Position numbers and translations under genes: made by a program. A stretch of DNA of 64,000 nucleotides from DASYML01 sp036009045 (GTDB taxonomy: Bacteria > Acidobacteriota > Blastocatellia > Pyrinomonadales > Pyrinomonadaceae), in the NCBI GenBank assembly GCA_036009045.1, contig DASYML010000008.1, forward strand, positions 1-64,000, given 5' to 3'. The notes beneath the pieces are model-generated. The model saw nothing but the letters and a program-made list of their open reading frames with translations, had not been told where the DNA came from and searched no databases. Each line of letters begins with the position of its first letter. Position 1 is the first letter of the stretch. Positions 36,342 to 45,103 of this stretch are shown here, piece by piece.

Positions 36342-37352
36342 ATGCGTATTAAAGACGTGGCGCGCGAGGCGGGGGTTTCGACAGCGACCGTGTCGCACGT
36401 CATTAATAATTCGAGGTACGTCACGGAGCCGACGCGTGAGAAGGTCTTAAGCGCGATTGAGAGGTGCAACTATTATCCGAATGCACACGCGCGCAGTTTG
36501 GCCTCCGGGCGGAGCAATATGCTGGGCGTGCTCGTCTCGGACATCGCCAATCCGTTCTTCCCCGAACTGGTCAAGAGCATAGAGGCGGCGGCCTTCGAGC
36601 GCGGTTATGATTTGATTCTCTTGAATACGAATTATGATGCCGAACGCACGTCCGGTTATATCAAGCGGCTCATCCAGCGCAAGGTCGCGGGCGTCGCCCT
36701 CATGACTTCGGAGATGGACGCGGCGTTGATTGACGAACTCGCGCGCTGTCATGTCTCAGTGGTCTTTCTGGATTCGGGTTCCGCTGGCGAGTGTATGAGC
36801 AACCTGCTCGTCAATTATGAATCGGGGATAGACGAAGCCGTGGGCCATCTGGTCTCGCTGGGCCATCGGAAGATCGCTTACATCGGTGGCCCAGGCAGGC
36901 TGCGTTCGGCCATCAAGCGGCTCGAAGCTTTTCAGAGCGGCATCGCGCGCCATCTGCCGGAAGATGCGCCCGCCACGCCCGTGTACGAGGGAGACTTTCG
37001 ACTCGAAGGCGGAAGACGGGCGGCGCGAGAGATGTTGTCGGCGGGCGACTTGCCGACTGCCGTCATCGTCGCTAACGACATGATGGCGCTCGGAGTGATG
37101 CAGGAGTGCCGCGCGAGCGGCGTGCGGATTCCGCTCGATTTGTCCATCATAGGTTTTGACGACATAGCATTCGCGGAGTTGACGGACCCGCCGCTCTCGA
37201 CCGTTTGCCTGCCGCGTACGGAGCTTGGCCGTCGGGCCGTCGAAGCCTTGATGCTGACCATAGAGGGAGCGAACCGTCAAGGGCTGGAAATGCACATCCA
37301 GACCCATCTCGTGATACGCGGTTCGACGGCGCAGGCGAGCCATAGAGTGTAA
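36342..37352 (+). CDS. LacI/GalR-family transcriptional regulator
   Basis: 336 residues from the ATG at 36342 (a TTG nine bases upstream is possible). The N-terminal helix-turn-helix RIKDVAREAGVSTATVSHVI and hinge helix NAHARSLASGRSNMLGVLV are canonical. The C-terminal periplasmic-binding-protein-like effector domain includes VSDIANPFFPELVKSIEAAA, NDMMALGVMQ and IPLDLSIIGFDDI. It probably represses the sugar locus and is relieved by a sugar or sugar phosphate. Candidate operators are at 23953-23966 and 47020-47035. It is set between galK and the GH43 gene, with word hairpins on both sides. Confidence 0.95.
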   Translation: MRIKDVAREAGVSTATVSHVINNSRYVTEPTREKVLSAIERCNYYPNAHARSLASGRSNMLGVLVSDIANPFFPELVKSIEAAAFERGYDLILLNTNYDAERTSGYIKRLIQRKVAGVALMTSEMDAALIDELARCHVSVVFLDSGSAGECMSNLLVNYESGIDEAVGHLVSLGHRKIAYIGGPGRLRSAIKRLEAFQSGIARHLPEDAPATPVYEGDFRLEGGRRAAREMLSAGDLPTAVIVANDMMALGVMQECRASGVRIPLDLSIIGFDDIAFAELTDPPLSTVCLPRTELGRRAVEALMLTIEGANRQGLEMHIQTHLVIRGSTAQASHRV

Positions 37353-37365
37353 GACGAATGCTCTT

Positions 37366-37430
37366 TCTTTGCGCCTTTGCGCCACCAGCGAGAAACCATC
37401 TCACGCAAAGGCGCAAAGAAGACGCAAAGA
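37366..37430. repeat. D-type word hairpin (TTTGCGCC words)
   Basis: TCTTTGCGCCTTTGCG (37366-37381) pairs perfectly with CGCAAAGGCGCAAAGA (37404-37419), followed by one more word, AGACGCAAAGA. It occupies the space between lacI and the GH43 gene. Confidence 0.88.
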
Positions 37431-37465
37431 TTTCTGGGCCAGAACGGTAAGGGATTTTGTAAAAG

Positions 37466-39079
37466 ATGAGAACACACATCAGCCGGTCATTATTTAAAGC
37501 GATACTATTCAAAGCGGCGCTCGCTTTGACTCTGCTCTCGGCTTGCATGGCGGGTGCGACGGCGCAGAAGCGTGCGACTTATGAAAATCCGGCCATCGCC
37601 GGAGATTACCCGGACCCTTCCGTGATCCGCGTCGGGGCGGATTACTGGGCCACCTCGACTTCTTCGGATTGGGCACCGGAGTTTCCCATCCTGCATTCGC
37701 GCGACCTGGTCAACTGGGAGGTCACGGGCGCAGTCTTTCAGAAGCGACCGGATTGGTCCAACGGAAATTACTGGGCACCGGAAATCTCGGAATATCGCGG
37801 GCGCTACTTCGTTTATTACGTGGGCCATAAAAAACCGGACGGCCCGCTCTGCGTCGCGGTCGCCACGGCCAATAGGCCCAACGGTCCATACACGGATCAT
37901 GGTCCAATTATCTGCCAGGATGACGGCTCGATTGACCCCGTGCCGGTAACGGACGAGCGCGGCGAGCGTTACCTCGTCTGGAAGGAAGACGGCAACAGCC
38001 GCAACCAGCCGACGCCCATCTGGGCGCAAAAACTTTCGAGCGATGGGACGAAACTGGCGGGCGAGCGCAAGGAGTTGATTCGCAACGATGCTTCATGGGA
38101 GGCGCAACTGGTTGAAGGTCCATTTATCCTGCGCCGCGACGGCTGGTTTTACCTGTTCTATTCGGGGAACGCCTGCTGCGGGCGCGAGTGCAATTATGCT
38201 CTCGGCGTGGCTCGCTCGCGCAAAGTTCTAGGCCCCTGGGAGAAGAATCCGGGCAACCCCATCCTGCGCGGCAACGAGACCTGGAAATGCCCCGGACACG
38301 GCAGCATCGTCTCGGACCAGAACGGCAAAGACTTTCTTCTTTATCATGCCTATCACGCGGGGGATACCGTCTACGTCGGGCGTGAGGCGCTGCTCGATGA
38401 GGTGAGTTGGGGCAAGGGTGGTTGGCCCAACATCAACGGGGGGCATGGGCCAACGGGACGCTCTGCGTCGCCGCTCGGCGCGCGCGAGCGCAACGCGGAG
38501 TATTTATTCGTTGACGAGTTCGCTGGTCCAAAATTAATGCCGGGCTGGCAGTGGCCGCAAAGCAGCGCCCCCGTCGCGCGGATTGATGCGTCGAACGGCG
38601 GATGGCTCTTGCTCTCGTCGAAGACGACGGCTCATCCGGGCGATATGCTGGCGGCTGTCGTCGCGCGCTCGACGACCGTCGGCAACTACGTGGCGACCAC
38701 CACCGTCAACCTGAGCGGGATGAAGCCGGGCCAGTTCGCGGGCCTCAGCGCGTTCGGCGATCTGGAGAATGCTCTCGGCGTGGCGGTCGGCAGCGGCAAG
38801 GTCGTGGTCTTCAAAAGAGAGAAGACCGTGGACACGATTGTTGGAGATGTGGACGCGCCCGCTTCAAATAATATCTGGCTGCGCCTGACGGCGAAGGACG
38901 GCCATCGTTTTCGCTTTGCGATGAGCACGAACGGGCGCGACTGGAAAAATGTCGGGGATGAAATGGAAGGACAGTATTTGCCGCCCTGGGACAGGGGCGT
39001 GCGCGTGGCGCTGACGGGCGGCGGGGCAGAGGGAGCCGTCGCCAGGTTCGGCTCGCTGCGTATTACTCCATCGCGTTGA
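37466..39079 (+). CDS. Exported glycoside hydrolase family 43
   Basis: 537 residues with a signal peptide (LTLLSACMAGATAQ). The five-bladed propeller of GH43 is recognisable with catalytic base Asp in AGDYPDPSVIRVG, the pKa-modulating Asp in GSIDPVPVTDERG and the acid Glu in LVEGPFILRRDGWF. The C-terminal ~190 residues form a beta-sandwich (FVDEFAGPKLMPGWQW and after), as in GH43 enzymes with an appended concanavalin-like domain. Family activities include alpha-L-arabinofuranosidase, beta-xylosidase and exo-galactofuranosidase/galactanase; the neighbouring YtfQ-type transporter favours furanosides. It is upstream of the transporter genes on the same strand. Confidence 0.93.
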   Translation: MRTHISRSLFKAILFKAALALTLLSACMAGATAQKRATYENPAIAGDYPDPSVIRVGADYWATSTSSDWAPEFPILHSRDLVNWEVTGAVFQKRPDWSNGNYWAPEISEYRGRYFVYYVGHKKPDGPLCVAVATANRPNGPYTDHGPIICQDDGSIDPVPVTDERGERYLVWKEDGNSRNQPTPIWAQKLSSDGTKLAGERKELIRNDASWEAQLVEGPFILRRDGWFYLFYSGNACCGRECNYALGVARSRKVLGPWEKNPGNPILRGNETWKCPGHGSIVSDQNGKDFLLYHAYHAGDTVYVGREALLDEVSWGKGGWPNINGGHGPTGRSASPLGARERNAEYLFVDEFAGPKLMPGWQWPQSSAPVARIDASNGGWLLLSSKTTAHPGDMLAAVVARSTTVGNYVATTTVNLSGMKPGQFAGLSAFGDLENALGVAVGSGKVVVFKREKTVDTIVGDVDAPASNNIWLRLTAKDGHRFRFAMSTNGRDWKNVGDEMEGQYLPPWDRGVRVALTGGGAEGAVARFGSLRITPSR

Positions 39080-39149
39080 ATCGCGTGGAGAAGCATTTCC
39101 ACGGCGGAGCATATTTTTGGACCTTTAAATCCATTGGAGAAGAGGGATC

Positions 39150-40142
39150 ATGAAATCATCCATCAAGCAACGTAAATACATCGCGGTCTCGCTGGTCGCG
39201 GTCATGGCCTTGTTCGTTATGTCTGCGGCCTGCGCGAAGAAGAGCGCGGGCGGCGGGGGCACGGGCGGCAAAATCGTCGTCGGCTTTTCGCAAATGGAGA
39301 ACAACGGCCCGTGGCGCATCGCGGAGACCAACAGTATGAAGGAGGAGGCGAGAAAGCGCGGCGACAAGTACGAGTTGGTCGTGACGGACGCGCAGGGGCA
39401 GACCTCCAAGCAGGTCTCGGATGTCGAAGACCTCATCGCGCGCAGGGTCAAGGCAATCTTTCTCGCGCCGCGCGAATTCGAGGGACTCGCCCCGGCGATA
39501 CAGGCCGCGAAGCAGGCTGGCATCCCCGTCTTTCTGATTGACCGCGAGGCTGCGGGCAAGGCTGGCGAAGACTATGTCACGTTCATCGGCTCGAACTTCG
39601 TCGAAGAGGGACAGCGCGCGGGCGAGTGGCTGGTGAAGCAGTCGAACGGCAGGGGCGGTATCGTGGAGTTGACGGGCACGGCTGGCTCTTCCGTCGCCAA
39701 TGACCGCTCGCAAGGCTTCAAGAATGCGATTAAGGACAAGCCTGAGATGCAGATTATCGCCAGCCAGACGGGAGACTTTACACGCGCCACCGCACAGAAG
39801 GTGATGGAGAACATCATCCAGTCGAAGGGCAAGGAAATCACAGCCGTCTACGCGCACAACGACGAGATGGCGCTCGGCGCGATTCAGGCGCTGCAAGCAG
39901 CGGGGATGAAGCCGGGCAAGGATGTCCTGGTCGTCTCCGTGGACGGCGAGAAGGCCGCGCTGCAAGCCATCGCACAGGGCACGATGAATGTCAGCGTCGA
40001 ATGCAATCCGCGCTTTGGGCCAATCGCCTTCGACACGCTCGAAAAGCATCTCAACGGCGAGAAAGTCTCCACCAAAATCATCGTCCCAGACCGCTTCTTC
40101 GACCAGAACAACGCGCCGCAGTTCGTCAACGAAGCATACTAA
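39150..40142 (+). CDS. ytfQ: Sugar ABC transporter substrate-binding lipoprotein, YtfQ-like
   Basis: 330 residues. A lipoprotein signal with lipobox VMSAAC (lipid-modified Cys near residue 29) is followed by a Gly/Lys linker. The periplasmic binding fold (PBP type 1) closely follows E. coli YtfQ in order and wording: VGFSQ, AETN, IVELTGTAGSSVANDR, QTGDFTRATAQKVME, VYAHNDEMALGAIQAL. YtfQ binds galactofuranose in preference to galactopyranose. I infer the same substrate class here from these motifs and the two separate permease genes; ribose/galactose binding remains possible. Confidence 0.9.
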   Translation: MKSSIKQRKYIAVSLVAVMALFVMSAACAKKSAGGGGTGGKIVVGFSQMENNGPWRIAETNSMKEEARKRGDKYELVVTDAQGQTSKQVSDVEDLIARRVKAIFLAPREFEGLAPAIQAAKQAGIPVFLIDREAAGKAGEDYVTFIGSNFVEEGQRAGEWLVKQSNGRGGIVELTGTAGSSVANDRSQGFKNAIKDKPEMQIIASQTGDFTRATAQKVMENIIQSKGKEITAVYAHNDEMALGAIQALQAAGMKPGKDVLVVSVDGEKAALQAIAQGTMNVSVECNPRFGPIAFDTLEKHLNGEKVSTKIIVPDRFFDQNNAPQFVNEAY

Positions 40143-40147
40143 AGGCA

Positions 40148-40225
40148 AGTCAGGAGTCTCGGAGTCTGGAGTCAAAAGCAGTTTTCTCTTCCGACTCATG
40201 ACTCCAGACTCTGGACTCCAGACTA
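40148..40225. repeat. D-type word hairpin (GAGTCTGG words), second copy
   Basis: AGTCAGGAGTCTCGGAGTCT, continuing GGAGTC, pairs with the arm ending CTCTGGACTCCAGACTA. It shares its words with 36245-36331 and 29827-29905. It lies between the binding-protein and ATPase genes of one transporter. Confidence 0.88.
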
Positions 40226-40238
40226 TTGGATGGTTTTT

Positions 40239-41801
40239 ATGGTTGAAACACTCCTCCGCATGGAGGGCATCAGGAAAAGTTTTTCGGGCGTGAGGGCACT
40301 TGATGGGGTGAACCTGACGCTTGAGCGTGGAGAGGTCCACGCCCTTGTCGGAGAGAACGGGGCGGGCAAATCCACGCTGATTAAAATCATGACGGGGGCC
40401 TATCGCCGCGACGCGGGAGAGATGTGGCTGGAAGGCCGGTCAGTCGAATTTCGCTCGCCGGAAGAGGCGCAGGATGCGGGCGTCGTCGCCGTTTACCAGG
40501 AGGTCAACCTGCTCGCGTTTCGGACGGTCGCGGAGAATATTTATTTGGGACGCGAGCCGCGACGCTTCGGTTTGATTGACTGGAAGTTGATGAACCGCAA
40601 GGCTGGTGACGTGCTCAAGAATCTGGGGCTGTTGATAGACCCACGCGCGACGCTCGGAAGTCTTAACATCGCTCTGCGCCAGATGGTCGCCATCGCGCGC
40701 GGCGTCTCGTTCGGCGCGAAGGTAGTGGTCCTGGACGAACCGACCAGTTCTCTGACAGAGCGAGAGGTCCAGATTCTCTACGACGTGATTCGCCGTTTGA
40801 AAGAGCAGGGAACGGCGGTCGTTTATATCAGTCATCGTTTTGATGAACTGTATACCATCTGTGACAGCGTGACCGTCCTGCGCGATGGCAAGTATGTCGC
40901 CACGCGCCCGCTCGCGGGGTTGGAAAAATTGGACCTGGTATGCCTTATGCTCGGCAAACAGCGCGAAGAGTTACGACAGGGCACGACGCGATTTGAGCAT
41001 CACGAGGCGAAGAGCGAAGAGGAACCGCTGCTGCGCGCGGAACATTTAAAGCGCGGTCGCAAATTAAATAACGTGACGCTCGATGCGGCGCGCGGCGAGA
41101 TCGTCGGGATGGCGGGCCTGCTCGGTTCCGGGAGGACGGAAACGGCGCGCGCCATCTTCGGCGCTGATGCGGTCGAATCCGGCGCGGTCTACCTCGAAGG
41201 CAAACGGCTTAAGCTTCGCGCGCCCGGCGATGCGATTGACGCGGGGCTGGCCTTTCTCTCCGAAGACCGCAAGGCCGAAGGCATCATCCCGGAACTCTCC
41301 GTGCGCGAAAATCTGACGCTCGCGGCGCTGCCCGCGCTCACCAAATTCGGCATCGTCTCGCGCGAGAAGCAGCAGTTTATAGTGGACCATTTTATGAAGC
41401 GCCTGAGCATTAAAGCATCCAGCGCCGAACAAAAGATACGCGAACTCTCCGGCGGTAATCAGCAGAAGGTCCTGCTCGCGCGCTGGCTCTGCAAGAACCC
41501 GAAGTTCCTCATTCTGGACGAGCCGACGCGCGGCATAGACATCGGCGCGAAGGGCGAGATACAGGAGTTGGTCAACGAACTGGCGAGCGAAGGACTCGGC
41601 GTGCTGATGATCTCATCCGAGTTGGAAGAACTCGTCGAGGGCAGTTCGCGCGTCATCGTCATGCGCGACGGGCAGCGCGCGGCGGAACTGCGCGGCACGC
41701 AGATTTCACAGGACGCCATCATCCACGCGATGGCCGAAGGCGCTGAAGCAGAGGGCAAAAGTAAAAAGGTTAAAGGCAAAGGTGAAGAGAGCGCATCGTA
41801 G
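40239..41801 (+). CDS. ytfR: Sugar ABC transporter ATP-binding protein, YtfR/RbsA-like (two ATPase domains)
   Basis: About 520 residues from the ATG at 40239 (GGATGG upstream; ATG at 40230 possible). Two fused ABC domains are present. Domain 1 has Walker A GENGAGKST, a weakened signature NIALRQMVAIARG and Walker B VVLDEPTSSL. Domain 2 has an atypical Walker A, GLLGSGRTE, the signature LSGGNQQKV and Walker B FLILDEPTRGID. This asymmetry is normal for the CUT2 family, where one site is degenerate. The C-terminus KSKKVKGKGEESAS is encoded by degenerate AAAGGCAAAGG words, resembling the intergenic word repeats. Confidence 0.94.
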   Translation: MVETLLRMEGIRKSFSGVRALDGVNLTLERGEVHALVGENGAGKSTLIKIMTGAYRRDAGEMWLEGRSVEFRSPEEAQDAGVVAVYQEVNLLAFRTVAENIYLGREPRRFGLIDWKLMNRKAGDVLKNLGLLIDPRATLGSLNIALRQMVAIARGVSFGAKVVVLDEPTSSLTEREVQILYDVIRRLKEQGTAVVYISHRFDELYTICDSVTVLRDGKYVATRPLAGLEKLDLVCLMLGKQREELRQGTTRFEHHEAKSEEEPLLRAEHLKRGRKLNNVTLDAARGEIVGMAGLLGSGRTETARAIFGADAVESGAVYLEGKRLKLRAPGDAIDAGLAFLSEDRKAEGIIPELSVRENLTLAALPALTKFGIVSREKQQFIVDHFMKRLSIKASSAEQKIRELSGGNQQKVLLARWLCKNPKFLILDEPTRGIDIGAKGEIQELVNELASEGLGVLMISSELEELVEGSSRVIVMRDGQRAAELRGTQISQDAIIHAMAEGAEAEGKSKKVKGKGEESAS

Positions 41802-41848
41802 TCTTTGGATGATGCGGAGTCTCCTGATTTAGTTTCACTGCTTTGTCT

Positions 41849-42001
41849 TATAGCGGTTCTCAATTGGATGCGAGCATTGCGGCAAGCGTCCGTGTCAGTC
41901 CCGCCTGCTTAAGCTGGGCGGGTTCCTGTTTGAGCTAGAGACCCGCCCGGCTTAAGCAGGCGGGACTGACACGTAGTCGCATTCAACTGCAAACCGCTAT
42001 A
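41849..42001. mobile_element. B-type MITE-like element, copy 3 (153 bp)
   Basis: The termini TATAGCGGTTCTCAATTG and CAACTGCAAACCGCTATA are well-preserved inverted repeats. The core inverted repeat is identical in arm sequence to copy 1. It is inserted within the transporter gene series, between ytfR and the membrane protein gene, and is the main content of the 41802-42033 gap. Confidence 0.92.
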
Positions 42002-42033
42002 GTTCGATTTCAAGTTGTTCTTTCGTGAGATTG

Positions 42034-42783
42034 ATGATTGATCTGCTCAAAGAGAGAAGGATAGTTTCCAGTGTTCGTAGAGACGGCCAGTGGTCTGTGC
42101 TGACGGGTCTCGCCGCGCTGGTCTTGATGGCCGCGTTGATTTTGAGCGTCTACCTGCTCGTGCGTTATCTCTTCGGAGCGAACTACCTGAGCCTCTATTT
42201 GAAATACGGCTACTTCATCAGCCTGGCTTTCACTTTCGTCACGCTCCTCTTGAATCTGGACCAGGATAGAGAACTCATCTCAACGCATCCGTTCCATTAC
42301 GCGAGCGCCTGCCTGCGTTTGATGAGAGGCCCGCTTCAGGCCGTCGGGGCGGATTTCAAGCGGGACACAGCCGACCATCACACGACGCATCATCCTGAAA
42401 TTGGACCAGTTGACTCGGACGTGTGGGGCGCGGTCTCGCAGTTGGCCCAAACCTTGATGCACGTTTTCGATCTCTTCATCAGCGGCTTTTTCTCCATCGT
42501 CTTTATCATCGTCGTCTCAGCCTGGCTGTTGTTCGTCGCGCCGTTGCAATACTTCATCTTTCTCATCTGCGGCGCTCCCGCGAGGGTCATCGGAAAGTCC
42601 ATGAAGAAGGCGCACCAGGCGGTTCATCAGGCGGAGACGAATATCTTGGATGTGCCCGCGAGTGAAGCCACACTTGCGGCGACGACGGCTGGCGCGGAAG
42701 AGACCGTCTCAGCATGGAAGCCCGTGAGGATGACATCAGCGCTGGCATTAATGGTCCTGTGGAGTTTGTCCAGGGTGTTGTAA
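42034..42783 (+). CDS. Inner-membrane protein of unknown function within the transporter series
   Basis: 249 residues from the ATG at 42034 (GTG at 42025 possible). There are two N-terminal helices (VLTGLAALVLMAALILSVYL; YFISLAFTFVTLLLNL), a His-rich soluble loop (TADHHTTHHPEIGPVDSD), two more helices (LFISGFFSIVFIIVVSAWLL; PLQYFIFLICGAP) and a final weak hydrophobic end (ALALMVLWSL). No ABC permease loop (EAA-type) is present and I recognise no family. Its insertion between ytfR and ytfT, next to a MITE, may be coincidental rather than functional. The His cluster could bind metal. Confidence 0.72.
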   Translation: MIDLLKERRIVSSVRRDGQWSVLTGLAALVLMAALILSVYLLVRYLFGANYLSLYLKYGYFISLAFTFVTLLLNLDQDRELISTHPFHYASACLRLMRGPLQAVGADFKRDTADHHTTHHPEIGPVDSDVWGAVSQLAQTLMHVFDLFISGFFSIVFIIVVSAWLLFVAPLQYFIFLICGAPARVIGKSMKKAHQAVHQAETNILDVPASEATLAATTAGAEETVSAWKPVRMTSALALMVLWSLSRVL

Positions 42784-42863
42784 GTGAGGCGAGGTTTTAT
42801 TTGAGAGAGGTCGTGCGAGAGACCTTTCGAGCAATCGTTTGAACCGGGGAGAGAAGAGAATTT

Positions 42864-43841
42864 ATGCAGGATGCGACGCAGGTAAATCGCTCGGCGGGTG
42901 GTTCGGGTCTGTGGGGGCGACTGGTCCAGCTTGGCCCAACCTACGGGGCGCTCTTCGCGCTCATCCTGCTGGTCCTGGTCAACGTCATCTTCACCAGAAA
43001 CTTCGCCTCCGCGAACAATCTCTGGAACATCCTGTTACAGGTCGCGCCCACCATGCTCGTCGCGGTCGGGATGACGCTGGTCATCGCCACGCGCGGGATA
43101 GATTTGTCCGTCGGTTCGGTGATGGCGATTGCGTCTGCGTTAGCGGCAACCTCGCTCGATAGGGGCGTCGGCGTGGCGGTCCTGCTGGCGCTCGCGGTCG
43201 CGCTCGCGGTCGGCTGTCTCAACGGCGCGCTCGTCTCAGGCTTTCGCATCCAGCCCATCATCGTCACGCTCGCCGTCCTCATCACGGGGCGCGGCGTCGC
43301 GCAGGTGATGAGCGAGGGCGGCCAACTGATTCCCTTCAGCAACCCGGCCTTCGAGTATCTGGGCAAAGGTTATATTGGACCAGTGCCGGTGCAGGTCTTG
43401 ATTATGCTGTTGGTCGTCGCCGCCAGCATCTTCGTGATGCGCGCGACGAGTTTCGGGCGTTACGTCGTCGCGGTCGGGGGCAACGAGGCGGCTTCACGAC
43501 TCGCGGGCATCAAAGTTCACCGGACCAAGATTATGGTCTATGCGATCAGCGGGCTGCTGGCGGGCATCGCGGGGTTGATAGAGACGGCACGCCTCGGCGC
43601 ATCGGATGCGGCCAAGGTCGGACTCAACATCGAACTCGATGCCATCGCGGCGGTCGTCGTCGGCGGCACGCCTCTCACGGGCGGGCGCGCGACCATCGTC
43701 GGCACGCTCATCGGCGCGCTTATCATGCAGGTCATCACGACGAGCTTTAACATGCTGCTCATCCCCTTCTCGTGGTCGCTGGTCCTGAAGGCGGCCATCA
43801 TCCTGATCGCCGTTTACATTCAAAGACCGAAGGTGGCATGA
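42864..43841 (+). CDS. ytfT: Sugar ABC transporter permease, YtfT/RbsC-like
   Basis: 325 residues, about nine or ten membrane helices. CUT2 permease signatures: TMLVAVGMTLVIATRGIDLS, then VGSVMAIASALAA, RIQPIIVTLAVLITGRGVA, RATSFGRYVVAVGGNEAASR and LDAIAAVVVGGTPLTGGRAT. The RGIDLSVGSVMAI wording is characteristic of YtfT rather than the YjfF partner (SGGIDLSVGS). It has a good ribosome-binding site (GAGAAGAG). It is expected to form a heterodimeric channel with the product of 44084-45079, energised by the YtfR-like ATPase. Confidence 0.93.
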   Translation: MQDATQVNRSAGGSGLWGRLVQLGPTYGALFALILLVLVNVIFTRNFASANNLWNILLQVAPTMLVAVGMTLVIATRGIDLSVGSVMAIASALAATSLDRGVGVAVLLALAVALAVGCLNGALVSGFRIQPIIVTLAVLITGRGVAQVMSEGGQLIPFSNPAFEYLGKGYIGPVPVQVLIMLLVVAASIFVMRATSFGRYVVAVGGNEAASRLAGIKVHRTKIMVYAISGLLAGIAGLIETARLGASDAAKVGLNIELDAIAAVVVGGTPLTGGRATIVGTLIGALIMQVITTSFNMLLIPFSWSLVLKAAIILIAVYIQRPKVA

Positions 43842-43866
43842 AGCAGTAGAAGTGAAAAGTAGTGAT

Positions 43867-44028
43867 TCAATTTGTCTTGAGTGAAGATGAGAGGGGCGTT
43901 CACCACCGCAGACACAGAGGACTCAGAGTAAGCACAGAGTTATTGAATCTTCTTCTCTGTGCTTACTCTGTGCGCTCTGTGTCTGAGGTGGTGAATAATG
44001 CTGTCCCACTCACTCAAGAATAAATTGA
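43867..44028. repeat. C-type CACAGAG hairpin element, copy 5, between two permease genes
   Basis: The outer arms TCAATTTGTCTTGAGTGA and TCACTCAAGAATAAATTGA flank the core TTCACCACCGCAGACACAG with complement ending CTGAGGTGGTGAA. This copy shows the full nested structure (about 160 bp) best. It sits inside what should be a single transporter operon. Confidence 0.92.
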
Positions 44029-44083
44029 CCCGCTACCTGTTGAAACAACGAAGCGGCCTTTGCCCCGGATAAATAAAAAGCTT

Positions 44084-45079
44084 ATGAGCCAGGCAAGCAC
44101 AACAATTGACGAGATGGAATCAACGCGCGGGAGAGTGGCGCGAGCGAAGATCGCATCCTTCATCCAGCGGCAGGGCGCACTCATCGCGCTGGTCCTGGTC
44201 TGCGTCTTCGCCTCCATGCGCTACGAGGCGTTTCTGACGCGCGAGAATCTGGAAAACGTCCTGCGCCAGAACAGCATGATCGGGCTGGTCGCGCTGGGAA
44301 TGACCTTCGTCATCCTGACGGGCGGGATAGATTTGTCTGTCGGTTCTCTGCTCGCGGTCGCGGGCGTCATCGCGGCGAACCTGGCCGGGCGCGGCACGCT
44401 CGTCGCGGTCCTCTCGGCTGTCGCGTTCACGACGCTGCTCGGACTCGTCAACGGCCTCGTCATCGCCAGGGCACGCATCCAGCCCTTCATCGTGACCCTG
44501 GCGATGATGATCGCGGCGCGCGGGCTGGCCCTCGCCTATACTGGCGAGCAGTCTGTGCGGATAGAGAAAATATCTGACAGCTTTACCTGGCTCGGACGCG
44601 GGCAGGTGGGAACCATTCCCGTGCCGGTCCTCATCCTCGTCGCCCTGTTCGCACTCGGTTGGCTGGTCCTGAATTACACACGGTTCGGTCGCCACGTTTA
44701 TTCCATCGGCGATAATGAAGAGGCCGCTCGTCTGATGGGTTTGAACGTCGGGCGCGTGACGCTCGGCGTCTATGCCTTGAGCGGGATGCTCGCAGGACTT
44801 GCCGGAGTGATTCTCGCGTCGCGCCTCGGAGCGGGCCAGCCGGTCGCGGGCACGGGTTGGGAACTCGACGCCATCGCCTCCGTCGTGGTCGGCGGGACGC
44901 TGCTCACGGGCGGGCAGGGCGGCGTCGGTTCGACGCTGGTCGGAGTTATACTGCTCGGCGTCATCTTTAATCTCTTCAACCTGGAAGGCTCTTTCAGTTC
45001 GTGGTGGCAGCAGGTCCTGCGCGGCATTTTTCTGCTCGCCGTCGTCATCGTGCAGAATCGTCTCAGCGCGAGAAAATAG
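44084..45079 (+). CDS. yjfF: Sugar ABC transporter permease, YjfF-like
   Basis: 331 residues from the ATG at 44084 (a TTG at 44060 possible). The features are MIGLVALGMTFVILTGGIDL, SVGSLLAVAGV, RIQPFIVTLAMMIAARGLAL, HVYSIGDNEEAARLMGLNV, LDAIASVVVGGTLLTGGQGG and the C-terminal EGSFSSWWQQVLRGIFLL. The S-S-W-W region before the last helix is shared with E. coli YjfF. It is the second, non-identical permease of the transporter, supporting the four-part YtfQ-YtfR-YtfT-YjfF assignment. Confidence 0.93.
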   Translation: MSQASTTIDEMESTRGRVARAKIASFIQRQGALIALVLVCVFASMRYEAFLTRENLENVLRQNSMIGLVALGMTFVILTGGIDLSVGSLLAVAGVIAANLAGRGTLVAVLSAVAFTTLLGLVNGLVIARARIQPFIVTLAMMIAARGLALAYTGEQSVRIEKISDSFTWLGRGQVGTIPVPVLILVALFALGWLVLNYTRFGRHVYSIGDNEEAARLMGLNVGRVTLGVYALSGMLAGLAGVILASRLGAGQPVAGTGWELDAIASVVVGGTLLTGGQGGVGSTLVGVILLGVIFNLFNLEGSFSSWWQQVLRGIFLLAVVIVQNRLSARK

Positions 45080-45103
45080 AAGGAGGCATGAGAGTCAAAG
45101 GTC

